A DNA stretch of 59,564 nt from Porogramme epimiltina (lineage: Eukaryota > Basidiomycota > Agaricomycetes > Polyporales > Polyporaceae): NCBI GenBank assembly GCA_900155495.1, contig FTLJ01000048.1, positions 1-59,564 of the forward strand. Direction: 5' to 3'. The position numbers and the translations under genes were made by a program. Positions 22,868 through 36,800 of the stretch are shown piece by piece. The notes beneath the pieces were generated by a model. It saw only the letters and a list, made by a program, of their open reading frames with translations. It was not told the origin of the DNA and ran no database searches. The first letter of the stretch is position 1; each line of letters opens with the position of its first letter.

Positions 22868-24082
22868 ATGGGTGCTACTCGCGCACAGAAGGAGCTCTAC
22901 TTCCAGAAGCTCAAGGAGCTTGTGGCCAAGTACCGTGAGTGAACATCGTCTCTCGTCCAAGTCCTCGACGTTCAACCTCTGTGTAGCCTCTCTCTTCATC
23001 GTCAATGTCGACAACGTCGGCTCCAACCAGATGCACCAGATCCGTGTCTCCCTCCGTGGCAAGGGTGTTGTCGTCATGGGCAAGAACACCATGGTCCGCC
23101 GTGCGCTCCGCTCCATCCTCGCGGAGTTCCCCACCTTCGAGCGTCTCCTCCCCCACGTCAAGGGCAACATCGGTTTCGTGTTCACCTCCGGCGATCTCAA
23201 GGAGGTCCGTGACATCATCACCGCGAACAAGGTCGCGGCGCCTGCTCGTGCTGGTGCCCTTGCCCCCAAGGATGTCATCATCCCTGCTGGTAACACCGGT
23301 ATGGAGCCCGGCAAGACCTCCTTCTTCCAGGCCCTCGGTATCCCGACCAAGATCGCCCGTGGTACCATCGAAATCGTGTCCGACGTTCAGGTCGTCACCG
23401 GCGGCACTCGTGTTGGCCCGTCCGAGGCGACGCTGCTCAACATGCTCAACATCTCGCCGTTCACCTACGGTATGACCGTCGTCCAGATCTTCGACCAGGG
23501 CAACATCTTCGCCCCCGAAGTTCTCGACGTTTCGGACAAGGAGCTCCTCGACCGTTTCGCATCCGGTATCACCACCATCGCCGCCCTCTCCCTCGCGCTT
23601 CACTACCCCACCATCGTCTCCGTCATGCACTCCCTCGTCAACTCGTACAAGAACCTCATTGCCGTGGCCCTTGCTACTGAGTACTCCTTCGAGGGTGCGG
23701 AGAAGGTGCGTCATTCGTTTCCGTTCACTGTGTGCCTAAGCCTATGAAGTTTTCATTTTACACTGAAAATGCTGAGTGTCTTACGGACGTATGCTGTTTC
23801 ATATCCGCTTATTGTCTGAGGCTTCCTCATCCCACCGATTGTTTCTGTCTGCTAACTCCATATCGTTTTCTTAGGCCAAGGAGTACCTCGCTAACCCCGA
23901 GGCATTCGCTGCCGCCGCTCCCGCTGCGGCTGCGGAGGCTGCTCCCGCTGCTGAGGCTGCTGCCCCCGCCGCTGAGGAGGAGGCCGAGGAGTCCGATGGC
24001 GACATGGTGCGTTCACAACCACGGCGCACACACCGGTCTACGTCTGACGCCTTGATTTCAGGGCTTCGGTCTCTTCGACTAA
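22868..24082 (+). CDS. RPP0: 60S acidic ribosomal protein P0
   Basis: Exons: 22868-22934, 22987-23705, 23875-24006, 24062-24082; 312 residues. The start [19 protein letters not shown] and [19 protein letters not shown] are the L10-type rRNA-binding domain. [20 protein letters not shown] and [20 protein letters not shown] are equally diagnostic. An Ala/Glu hinge leads to the acidic end [17 protein letters not shown], the motif shared by P-stalk proteins. P0 anchors the P1/P2 dimers on 28S rRNA at the GTPase-associated centre and recruits elongation factors. The codon choice is strongly biased to C in third positions, as expected for a highly expressed gene. The last exon encodes only the final six residues and stop. 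Confidence 0.97.
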
Positions 24083-24442
24083 GCGTGCCGCCATTCGATA
24101 TCTACCTACCGACGATGTATCGTTTCATGACTTCACAACGTTACCTTACGATGCTGTCCGTGTACACTGCTACTTGTGTTGTTAGCTCTCGTGAATCCGA
24201 TACAATACCGTCTCCACTATGGAACGAGTCCTCGCGCCTAAACAATAGCTTGTACGTCAAAGGGTAGGTGAGACAGCGGCCACACCGCTCGGCCGAAGCG
24301 AGGGAAAGCCTCTTTATATTTTGGGTGGCCCTACTTAATGGATGCTTCGGTGTGCGATGAAAGGGGCCGCATGCGGTATTTGAACTTGCGCGTGCTACGG
24401 AATCGCCCAACCCTGCCATCTGCCATCCCCGCCCAACTAACT
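24083..24442. promoter_or_regulatory. Intergenic region between RPP0 and HEN1
   Basis: A T-rich 3' UTR of RPP0 occupies the first part. A TATA-like tttatatt near 24313 lies about 125 bases before the HEN1 start codon and is a weak candidate promoter element. No gene is seen. Confidence 0.4.
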
Positions 24443-26222
24443 ATGTCCAACGAGACGGATGAAGTGCAAGATCTCACCGTGACTTTCAAACCTCCCCTCT
24501 ATCTACAGCGGCGCGGATGGGTTCTTGACATTATGCGGCGTGAAGGCGTCCGAGAGGTACATCCCATCCGCCGTCCTGTTACCTACGCAAGCAATCTAAG
24601 TTGTACCCACAGGTAGTCGATATCGGGTGTGGCGAGGGCGAGCTCCTCGCCTGCCTCTGCAACCCCGCGCCGTGGCTCGCGCCACCCGCGCCGGACGCCA
24701 CCGACGAGCGGCCGGCCCACAGGGCCGCCTCCCCCGCCCCCGATCTCACCGCCACCGCCGCCCCGCTCGACGCCGACGATGTGTGCGCCGATGCGCTCGC
24801 CGCGCTCCATCGCGACGTCCTGCACCCCGTGCGCATCGCGGGGCTCGACGTGTGCGCCGGCGAGCTCGCGTGCGCCTCGCAGATCACCGCCCCGCTGCCG
24901 CCGCCGTCTTCCAGCTCTTCGGCGTCGGCGTCTGCTTCGCAGGAGCATGCGTGGTGGAGCGAGCCCGCGCGCTGGGAGCCGCTCGAGGTCGAACTGTGGG
25001 AAGGCAGCCTGGCGGACGTGAACCCAGCCTTCGTGGGCGCGGAGTGCATCGTCGCGACCGAAGTGTGAGTGCCTCTTGTGATCGCCCCACCCCGCGTCCC
25101 CACCGCCCCCTTCCCGAACTACGGCGCTAACGACTCCCCGGCTGCTGCAGCATCGAACACCTCCCCTCACCGGTCCTCGCACGCTTCGCGCCCGTCCTGC
25201 TCGGGCGCTACCGGCCGCGGCTGCTGCTCCTCACGACGCCCTCCTACACCTTCAACGCGCGCTTCTCCGCGCCCGACACGCCGCCCGCCGCGCTCGCGCT
25301 GCGCAGCGGCGGGCACGCGGACCCGACGGGGCGCACGGAGCGCGTCTTCCGGCACGCGGACCACAAGTTCGAGTGGACGCCCGCAGAGTTTGCGGCGTGG
25401 TGCAATGATGCTGCGGCGGAGTGGGGGTACGCGCTCGAGCTCGGCGGGGTGGGGCGCGCGGCGGAGGAGGACCCGTGGGGGCGCGACGCGGAGCTGGGGT
25501 GGGCGAGCCAGACCGCGGCGTTCACGCGGCTCGAGGGGGCGGAGTGGGAGGCGCGCCGCGCTGTGCGGTGGGCGGAGGTCGACGAGGGCGCGAGCGGCCG
25601 GGAAGGTGAGGAGGAGACTGCGCACCAACTTGTCATCGCCCACCGGCACGACGTCCACGAGGCCGCCGGACGTCTGCGGGCCCTTGAGGAGATCGGCGAG
25701 CTCGTCGTGTCGACGCTGGCCGAGGCGGGCGACACGGCGGCGCCGCTCCCGCAGCTCTGGTTCGCGCGCCCGGTCGAGCTTGCGTGCGGCGGGCTGGTCG
25801 ACAGGCTGGTCGAGGCGGTGCGCGCGCACGACGGGCTGGTGCTCCGCAGAGCGGAGGTCGACCCCGACGGAGGGCAACTGCTCTTGGGGAGCCACCAGGA
25901 GTGGGTCATCGAGCTTGACCCCTCGTTGCACCACCTCGTCCAACTCGAGCACCGACTGGACCCGTGGACGTCGCCATCACCGCCCGACTCTGAGGAGTCG
26001 GTCGATAGGTGGGACCCATACGACGACGATGTGGGATGGGGAGAGAGACGGGATGGAGTTGTGGTTCGGGAGGCCGACGAGGGGGTGAAGGGGACGGAGG
26101 TTTGGACTGCTGTAGACACCGAAGACGCAGGCTGGGGTACATCCTGCGCCGGGTGGGGGAAAGGCTCGGCAGACACGAGTGTTCTCCAGGAGTGGGGGGA
26201 GCCGGAGGGCTACGAAGCGTAG
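24443..26222 (+). CDS. HEN1: HEN1-type small-RNA 2'-O-methyltransferase
   Basis: Exons: 24443-24556, 24613-25064, 25151-26222; 545 residues. The SAM-binding motif VDIGCGEG (40-47) follows a leader typical of the family (FKPPLYLQRRGWVLDIMRRE). The metal-binding signature of HEN1 is intact: EVIEH (E188, E191, H192) with a later His in HADHKFEWT (257-265), preceded by TTPSYTFN. HEN1 enzymes methylate the 2'-OH of the 3'-terminal nucleotide of small RNAs and protect them from tailing and decay. There are no dsRNA-binding domains, as in animal and fungal forms. The linker between SAM motif I and the next strand (IAGLDV) carries an Ala/Pro-rich insertion of about 45 residues, and a second Ser-rich stretch follows. 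The last 180 residues are acidic and family-unlike. Confidence 0.93.
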
Positions 26223-26485
26223 ACTGACCTCGCATACACGGACTCACCAGTATAGCAACTTTTCGAACATCATGAGAACAGCATGCACGCCCTACACATC
26301 CGGTGTTGTCCGAGAAGAAAGCGCAGTATGGGATATAAACACGAGTGTGTGTGGTAGTAGTCTACAACGAATGTCCTTGAACTGGAGACAGACGTTCAGT
26401 TGGTAGTTCATGAGGCCTAATACTCATACAAGACGCACCAAGAGCAGGGAACCTCGGGCTATTGCACTCTGCAACGTCCAAAACC

Positions 26486-26854
26486 TCACTCTTCCACGAG
26501 CGTCCGTCTCGGGCCTAGACATTCCATCACGTTAGACGTACGCTCGAAGCACGCACGGAACATGCACTCACTCTCCAGTGGGTGGACCTGCGCGAGATAC
26601 GTGACAGACCACATGAGGTAACAGCATGCCAACGTCAGAAGCAGGCTCGTGCGGACCAGTCTGGACGTGTAGCCGATGGATTTGGAGGGAGTAAGGTGGG
26701 GTCGGATGCGCAAGTGAGTTCTCGGAGACTGCGCGCAAACGACAGCACGCGGGGCTTACGTCTGGTTGGGGCCCTTGGGCGTGAAAACCCACGCGGCGGT
26801 CATGAGGCCGAGAACGACGACGAGAACAAAGAGAGTGGGGAGCGAAGTCGACAT
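26486..26854 (-). CDS. VMA9: V-type ATPase subunit e (Vma9)
   Basis: Exons (minus): 26854-26760, 26660-26572, 26514-26486; 70 residues. There are two membrane spans, TLFVLVVVLGLMTAAWVF and LLLTLACCYLMWSVTYLA, separated by the family motif TPKGPNQTLVRTS, then AQVHPLESPRRTLVEE. The CCYLMW and AQ-HPL segments match fungal and animal subunit e, and the length fits (about 70-80). Subunit e belongs to the membrane Vo sector of the proton pump that acidifies vacuoles and Golgi. The gene is easily missed, since its last exon is only 29 nt. It converges with HEN1, 263 bases away. Confidence 0.93.
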
Positions 26855-28103
26855 GGCGGATCGTATGAGGGCGAGTGTGGCACTGGCACTGTGCAGAGTG
26901 ATGCAGCGCCAGGGGAGCGCACCAAGCCGAGACAGACGACGGCGGGCGCTTGCTCCTCCGACTGCCGACGGGCGACTGTGGCGTCGCGGCGTCTCATCCT
27001 GCTCCCATCCACAGCCCTGCACTTCGGCGAACATAAATCGGCCAAAAATGCAGTTTTACGTGCGGCGCGTCGTTACGTCGTGAGGTGCACCGTGCACCCG
27101 TATGCCGTTGGAGTACGCTAACGTTTATTAAACAACGAACCCTTGCGGACTCAGCCGAGTTCGCTAGCGATGTCGCGGAGGACCAGGACGCGAGGACGCA
27201 ATGAGGGCGAAATCCGGCCCGGGCCACCTCTAGACCTGCCCAAGGGAGAGGGAGAAGGGGGGGGGGCTCGCACTTCCAGGATCGACCAACGGCGTATTAC
27301 AATTATTCTTCAACGGACTCGCTACGGTACCCAAGAACCACACAGACCTCCGCCTACCGCCGAACTCACAGCCAAGCAGCCTTCGATCCCCGCGCACTAC
27401 GCGCAATTTCCCCCGCCCATGCGCTATCCGTTCTCGCTGCGCGCGGCCACTTGGTGGAGGGACATCCCCCGCGCGCATCGCGGGGCGTGGTCATTGGCGG
27501 TGCGGCGAAGAACCTGGGATGACCGCCGGCCCTCGAAAGCAGATAAAGCAATGGACTTGGTTAACCTTGTTAAAGATCGAGATGCAGCTTTTGTCACAAC
27601 AAAGAAAATTCTCCTATACCTTCCCAGAAATATATTGTGCCCTGCCGTGGTATACGGCGAGAATGTAGCCTTGGATACACATCTGCTTCTGTAACATGCC
27701 ATAGTGTCCCGGAAACAAAAAAGGGCCATTCTCCCATATTGTGTGCATGCAATTTTGGGGGTGCCATGAAAATTTTGCAAGGGGGGGGTAGCCCTGAAGT
27801 GGATCTTCTCCCTCCCCATCCGTGAGGGAAAAAACACACTTCAGAGGGTGCCGAGCACCAACTTGGTGGGGTCCTGCACCTCTACCAGGCTGGTCTTATA
27901 AGCCTACCAAATATGAAATAAATTCCGCTGGTCACCCAACACTCCTGGGCCTTCCTCTAACCGCCCTTCATATCACCCCAAAAATGAAGACAGGGATGCC
28001 CAGGGTTCTGTGAAGGGGGTATACCATCTGAGATTCCCCTTTACCCAAGGGACATGTCAGCCAAAATAAGGTTTTGATCCGCTAAGTTGATGTCTTACCC
28101 GAG
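26855..28103. other. Intergenic region entering an A+T-richer island
   Basis: The first 150 bases are the Vma9 promoter and leader. To 27540 the sequence is ordinary G+C-rich DNA. From about 27560 onwards it becomes markedly richer in A and T, with short open frames that read protein-like in several frames (for example around 27900-28070) but cannot be joined with confidence. They may be further upstream exons of the candidate gene at 28104 or decayed coding sequence. Confidence 0.4.
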
Positions 28104-28991
28104 ATGATAGCTTACCCAATTTCTGGGCACTTGCCAGGGGAACTGCCGAATGCCCCCGCCTGGACCCCAGATAAACTCTATTTCAGAGCAAATAAAATCC
28201 CACAGGTCACCTGTACATTTTGCAAGCCCACTGAGATGAAGAAACGAAATGTCATGCCCCCTAGAGGGCAAGCAATCCGGAATGGTGGGTGATTTCATCT
28301 TGTGGCACAGCCACCACCTGTGCATTGACCCCCAACTGGCCATGCTGCTTTCCAGCTATGTTCCGAGCTGCAATGTCTCTGGGAAGAATGCCAACCCCCG
28401 AGGAAGTCAGTGTGTCACACGCAAAAATCCTTGACACATGTCCACAGGTGAGAGCATGGTACGGAAAGAAATTCCACCAAACATGGGTCTCCGGCCAGGG
28501 CACCAAGTATGGAATGTCACCATCGGCCACCCACCAGGCACTGCGTCGCTACGCGCCCCGTGGCAATATTGCGCCCCCTGCATCTCCTGCACCTCCCATA
28601 CCTCCCGCACCACCTGCGGCCTCCGCGCCTTCCTCATACCCCATGCCCCCTGCGCTCTCTGCACCCCTCGCATTCTCCGCGCCTACAATGCTTCCCGCAC
28701 CTCTTCCACCTATACCACTTGGGCTGATGCCCCTCGCGCTCCCGTCGGCGGCATTCACAACTTTCGGTGAGTCGCATCCCGTACCGACGAGCCTTCCTCC
28801 CCGCAGCTGACTACGCTGCTGTTCTCTTCCGCCCAGCGACGGTCGCGCAGCACATGACCAAGACGGGATCGACCGTGCTCGCACAAGGCGAGGCGGAGCT
28901 CATCGCTAGCGGCACGGGCGTGCCCGTGGCCCTCGTTGAACAGGTGGCACTAGATATTGCTGTCGTAGCGACTGTGTGGGCTGGCTTGTAG
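28104..28991 (+). CDS. Candidate three-exon gene of unknown family
   Basis: Proposed exons 28104-28284, 28356-28766 and 28807-28991 keep one frame across two GT-AG introns (71 and 40 nt) and encode about 258 residues. The first exon has a CTFC motif and a basic stretch (KPTEMKKRNVMPPRGQAIRN). The second reads PEEVSVSHAKILDTCPQVRA, then WYGKKFHQTWVSGQGTKYGM, then a long Pro/Ala tract. The third ends DIAVVATVWAGL. I recognise no family. The start is arbitrary; upstream exons may exist. The island has lower G+C than its neighbours, which suggests a fast-evolving or transferred gene or the remnant of a mobile element. The 40-nt intron is shorter than others in the window, so this model is tentative. 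Confidence 0.35.
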
Positions 28992-29256
28992 GATTGTGGA
29001 CTTCACTGGACTTTAAAAGGAGCTTTATAGGACAAATCCTCAGATGGTAGTCTCGGAAGAGTTTACGCTCCCAATTGAAAATGTATGATTTATGGGTTGC
29101 ATTGAGCCCTGCTAGAATCCGCTGTGTACTTGACCTTGCGCAGGCTTGGAAGTAGCAGCCCAGGATCGCACCCCAAGGTCGTTGAGAGGAAACATTAATA
29201 TGTCGTGAGTTATAGTACTTAATCGTCTCATTAAGCCGTCTATGCCAAGACCCCTC

Positions 29257-31287
29257 TCAATCGAACTTCCGCCTGCGGTACATAATTTCGCAGGGGAGCG
29301 GCTGCACCATCATCGACTAGAAGAGTTGCGCGTCAGCACCAAGTTCACCGACGACCGGGGGAGAGAAAGCGTACCGCGTAATCCGACTTGGGGAACTCGC
29401 CCTCGATGCGAATCTCGAGCCGGCGGACGAGCGCGATGATGACCGTAGAGATCTGAAGGTACGCAAACTGCAAAACAGTCGCCGTCAGCCCCGCCGTCCA
29501 ACTATGGTCGAATAAAGCCACGCACCTGCTCGCCAATGCACCGATGCCTGCCCGCGCCGAAGGGGAGGTACGGGCTGACGGTGCCCTTGCTCACGAGCCC
29601 GAAGCCAAAGTCGACCTTCTCGCCCTCGTTGTACTGCTTGTGCGCCTGCGCGGCGACGCCCTTCTCGTCGTACCACCGGAGCGGCTCCCACGTGTCCGAC
29701 TCGTCCCACACGGTCGGGTCGACCTGCGAGATGAGCGGCGAGGCGAGGACGATGTCGCCCTTGGGCACGACGAAGATGGCGTCCTCCGAGGCGCCGCGCG
29801 GCGTCGCGAGCGTCGCGGGCACGGGGATGTCCGTGTGCGCCTTGCGCATGATGCTGTGGATCGGCGGGTGCAGCCGGAGGGTCTCGCGCACGACCGCGTC
29901 GAGGACCTTCAGGTTCCGGATGTCGTCGTGCACCATGTCGCGGAGGCCGCCGTCCGGCGTGCCGAAGTACTCGACCTGCTCCTTGTAGAGGGCCTCCCTG
30001 AGGTGGAGAATGGGGGTGAGAAAACGGCTTCCACACCGGCAGTGGGGGTTCACACGCACTGGATATCCGGGCGAGAGGCGATGTGCAGCATCGTCCACGC
30101 GAGGGAAGAAGAGCTCGTGTGCTGGCCGGCCATGAGAAGGGCGATGAGGATGTGGGCAATCTCGTGGTCGGGGATCGGACGGCCGTCGCGGTAGCGCTGC
30201 TTCGTGAGTGAAGCCATGACATCCTCTTCCTCTTCCTGCACTGGTGTGAGCGCCCCATTCGACATGTGAAACGAACGACGTGTCTTACGGTGGACGGGTT
30301 CTCACGACGCTTGCGGAGGATGCTCTGGTAGAACTGGCTCATCTTCGTGTGCGCGGCGTCGCGTTTGCGGTAGCTGGGGAGGGGCAGGTTGGGGATCATC
30401 CAGTGGAGGGGGGTGAAGCCATGGTCGAGGTCCGAGTACACCTGAGCATACTCCTTCGTCAGACTCGCGCGAATCTCCTTGCCCTGGAGCGTGCGGGAAG
30501 CGGTCAAGATGGTCATCTCGGAGAAGGTCTTCAGGACGGGGAATGCGCCCCACTCGTTGATGTCGTTCATTTGGTACGCACGGAAGGCGGGGTCAGTGTT
30601 GAGGTAGTCCTTGATCTCGTCCTCAATCATGCCGACGTATGAACGGAACTTGTCGGCGGTGAGGGAGACCTTGACGAACTTCTTCTGCTCCATGAGTTTC
30701 TCGTTGGGGCAGTCGTAAACGACATCCTTGCCGAAGATGGGAGTAGTCAAAGGCTAGAAGGGGCAGCGTAAGGATGGGGTTCTTATTCTAGCTTGAAGGA
30801 GCGTACCGAGTACACATCCTCCGCCGCGAGCTGAGTGTGCTTGCCACCGAGAACGTAGTCGTTGCCTTGAGGACCGAGGGTAACCGTGACGCGCTTGCCG
30901 AGGAGAATGAAGGTGAAGCAGTTGCCGTACTGAAACAAGATGAGCACCTGTGCTGTAAAGATGAAATACAACACGTACCTTCTCGCGGCAGTCCCGGAAG
31001 AAGGCAATGGGGTCACGACCATACGCGGGAGCAGAACCAAGGAAGGGTATCCAATGCCATACAATTGGAGGCTGCGACTTGGGGCGGGGTATCTTGACGA
31101 AGAACGTTGGGTACACGTTCGCAAACAGTAGGACCGAAGTACTCACCAGTTGCCAGAGAACATTGAGGACAATCGAAAGCACGGGGACGTTGATGAGAGC
31201 GTAGAGAAGAAGACGTTCGGTGGGAGGCCACTGGAGCTGGGTGAGGGTGCCGGACCAGGGCTCGGAGAAGGTGGCGTTGGCGGACAT
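29257..31287 (-). CDS. ERG11: Sterol 14-alpha-demethylase, CYP51
   Basis: Exons (minus): 31287-31147, 31092-30979, 30929-30807, 30753-30289, 30235-30060, 29997-29526, 29467-29375, 29316-29257; 547 residues. The N-terminal membrane anchor is LLLYALINVPVLSIVLNVLW. CYP51 signatures are present: FGKDVVYDCPN (Y139 aligns with the azole-contact Tyr), the I-helix AGQHTSS (317-323), ETLRLHPP and the heme loop FGAGRHRCIGEQFAYLQ with Cys493. The enzyme removes the 14-alpha-methyl group of lanosterol or eburicol in the ER and is the azole target. The first intron (31146-31093, 54 nt) is a multiple of three and open, so retention would add 18 residues. Splicing is preferred, since it joins LWQL to IPRPKSQPP as in relatives. 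Confidence 0.96.
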
Positions 31288-32231
31288 GGCAGCAACCACA
31301 GACTGCACGCTGTACCGGAAAAGCAGAGCAGGGCAGAGGGAGCGGTGGGAGCTGGGGAGCGCCGGAGACGGCCAGCGGGGTGATATAGAAATTGCCCGCC
31401 CGCCCATCGAACGATTCTCACCTGCCGGAATCGGCAACCGCTTCTCCTCTTTTGGTTCTGGGTCTCTCTCGCCCGCCGCCCGCTCGTCCCGGCCCTTGTC
31501 CCCGCCTCGTCCGTCCCCGCAAATCGCCCCACCCTCACTCGCCAGCGCATCCTTTGCCCCTCCTCTATCCCCATCCGTCACCGCTCCCCAATCCAGGCCG
31601 GTCTCGTGCACCCATCACGACAAACGCGTCCCCGGCGCTTCCTCTCAGCCACAACCGCGTCGAGCCTCGGTCCCGCTCGCGTACCGTAAAGTTTCGTCTC
31701 AGTCCACCTCCCAACCCGCTCTTAAGCAGGCTCTGTAGATGATGTACCATGTCTGCAGCTTTTGACGCGTAGCCGTACACAATGCCAGTATCACTGTATC
31801 TCCAAATAGCCCCGCCATTATTGAATTGTGCACCTTTTCACAAGCCATGACGTTCTGCTGCCCATCTTCGGCTATGGTATGTCTATGGACTTTCTTTTCC
31901 GCAAACGTCAGAACCATACGGCTCCAGTTCTCTTATCTGCGCGACATAGCACTACTAGACCCGTGCTTTCTAGACTGCCGCGTGTCTTTTGACATCTGGC
32001 GGGGAACAGCAGTCGCCCACGTCCGCGTGCGTGGACAACATCACCCCTAGGGCGTGGTGGATATCGCTGATGAGGTAGGTCGCGATCTTCCTTTCATCGT
32101 CCCTCTTGTACTCACCCGTCTTCCTCTCTCAGACTGCGCCGTGCTGCCGACGTTCGTATCGTCTCGAGTCGTCCAGTGAGCTTCGCGACGTTCGACCTGC
32201 AGAACTATATAGCGCTAACCATGCGCAATAG
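31288..32231. promoter_or_regulatory. Divergent region between ERG11 and HET gene 1
   Basis: The ERG11 side is C-rich on the plus strand to about 31700. The rest is ordinary mixed sequence with a T- and C-rich tract before the HET start. No gene is seen, and no sterol-response element was identified with confidence. Confidence 0.4.
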
Positions 32232-34521
32232 ATGTGGCTACTCAACACTGCGAACGCTAGGCTATCACACTTCAACGCCCCGGAAGATGTGCCCGGCGGA
32301 TACGCGATCCTCTCTCATGTCTGGGGAAACCACGAGCTCATCTTCAAAGAAATTAATGACATTTACGCCGAGTGTAAAGCCTCTACCGCGTCCTCGAACA
32401 CGAGTGGCGAACGACAAGGCGCACCATTGCGTCCTATCAGTCCACCACCTCGCACACACAAGATAGTATCTCAGGCAAGTACACTTGACCTCGTATTTCG
32501 TCGCGTCCTAAATATCCTTTAGGCTATCAAGGCTCACGTCTTCTCACATCGCGAGGTCCCATCTCCGAAGCTCGGAAACCGTGACCCATCGCCCTCGACT
32601 CGCGGTACCGCTTCTCCCGTGCCAGCTGCGGCAGCTGTTCCCTCCGGCCCGCTGAACCCCCGCGACCTGCTACTCCGGAACAAAGAGCGGAACAAGGTGG
32701 GGAAGTTCCTCGTCCTCGCCGAGGAGCGGGGACACAAGTGGGCGTGGGTAGACACGTGCTGCATCGACAAGTCGAGCAGCGCAGACCTCTCCGAGGCGAT
32801 CAACTCCATGTTCCGCTACTACGCCCTCGCCGACGTCTGCTACGCCTACCTCGCCGACGTGCCCCCGCTCTCCCGCCCCACGCCCGGCCGCGCTGCTACG
32901 TCCTCCATCACCGACAACGACGCTTCCACGCGATGGCTAGAGGCGTTCCGCGCGAGCGCATGGCACACCCGCGGGTGGACGCTACAAGAGCTCCTCGCGC
33001 CGCGCGTCATCGCGTTCCTCGCGCGCGACTGGACGCCCGCGGGGACGAAGGCGGGGCTCGCGCCGCTCCTCGAGAGCGTGACGCGCGTGCCGGTCGACGT
33101 GCTCACGCTCGAGCGCGACGTCGCGGACGTGTGCGTCGCCGCGCGCATGTCGTGGGCCGCGGGCCGGCGCACGACGCGCGTCGAGGACGAGGCGTACGCG
33201 CTGATGGGCGTGTTTGGCGTGAACATGCCGACGCTGTACGGCGAGGGGCGGCGCGCGTTTTATCGCTTGCAGGAGGAGATCATGAAGCGCTCTACGGACG
33301 CGTCGTTGTTCGCATGGGGGAAGCACGACTACGAGCCGGAGTTGACGTTCCGGGGAAACGAGAGGCGCAGTAGTGCATCACGCCGTCCGTCCCAGGACGG
33401 GCCTCGCCTCGAGCGCCCCGAATACTACCTCTTCGCCCCCTCTCCGTCGTACTTTTTAGGATGCGGAAAAACAACATCAGTCAATGCTTTAACAGTAGTG
33501 GTGAGTGGGCCGTGCGCGTATTTTGTAATACTGTCTTGACTCTAAGATGCTCTTCTAGAACGGTAGCTCGGGGACTAAAGACATCCTGTCTCAATCTGTC
33601 GACTACCCGACGTTCTCTGTTACACCTCACGGCGTTCGCGCTCGTGTTCCCGTCATAAACTCCAATGGTAGCCTCTTCGCCCTCCTCTCATGTACGGACC
33701 AGGAGGAACACGACGAGCACCAATCCAGAGGGGCCCTGGGCTTCCATCTCATCCCCAGCCAACCTATGCCCGCCTCCCCCAACGCGAACGCACCCGCACG
33801 CCCACAGCACTACCACATCAGCTTCATCCCCCTCTGCGGCCGCGTCGTCTGCGTCAAAAACCTCCACAGCCCCTCTTCCCCGGCGCCCGAATGGCGCACG
33901 CTCTACCTCGCCGCACACCCCCCCTTCCGCACGGAGGCGCCCCCGCCGAGCCTCCTCCCCCTCGCGCGCCTCGCGTCCGCGCCCGCGCCTGGCTTCCGCT
34001 TTCCAGCATCCACGCTCCGCGCGTTCGCCACGCGTGTCGGGCACGAGGTCACGACGGCGTCCCCCGCGTCCCCCGCCGGCTGGTCACGCGGCGCGCCCCC
34101 GCTCCGCCTCGTGTTCGCCCTCGCGCACGCCGCCGACGCGCCCGTCGCTGGCGGCCCGCACGCGTACGGCGCACGCTATCTCTCCCTCACGTTCGGGCGC
34201 TGCGCATCCAGCGTGCAGAGCAGCGACGGCGACAGAGACGGAGGGCACTGGGCGCACGTTGCATACCACCGCGAGCGCATCTGGGAGGTGTCCGGAGCGC
34301 CGTCGGCCGACCACGCGTGCGCGCAAGACCACGTCGCGCGCTGGGGTGCGGCGCCGGGGGCCCGGCTCCGCACGATGCGCTCCGAGTTTGCGGTGTCGTT
34401 CTCGGGAGCGCATGATGGCGAGCAGCGCGTCGTGGTCGAGGTGGGGTTCGCGCCGTGCGCGCTGGACGAGACGGGGGAGACGCTCGTGGTGCAGCACTTC
34501 GGTATCGTGAGGGGCGTGTAG
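32232..34521 (+). CDS. HET-domain protein 1 (heterokaryon incompatibility)
   Basis: Exons: 32232-32474, 32523-33500, 33559-34521; about 727 residues. The start MWLLNT and GYAILSHVWG open the HET domain (PF06985). It continues with WVDTCCIDKSSSADLSEAIN, SMFRYYALADVCYAYLADV, the RGWTLQELLAP motif, and DEAYALMGVFGVNMPTLYGE. The C-terminal half has no recognised domain but is collinear with the paralog at 48-51 kb. HET domains trigger cell death when incompatible hyphae fuse; many agaricomycete copies have unknown partners. Intron 1 may use a GC-AG pair (cag|gcaagt at 32475). A GT donor nine bases upstream (32466) is the alternative and would shorten the protein by three residues. Confidence 0.9.

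Positions 34522-36800
<2,279 letters not shown>

Noticed and set aside
22911..23714. Long open frame antisense to RPP0 (about 267 codons)
   Set aside because: It mirrors the strong codon bias of RPP0 and has no domain; such antisense frames are expected opposite G+C-rich, highly expressed genes.
25167..26176. Long minus-strand frames opposite HEN1
   Set aside because: They are shadows of the G+C-rich HEN1 exon; the sense frame carries all family motifs.
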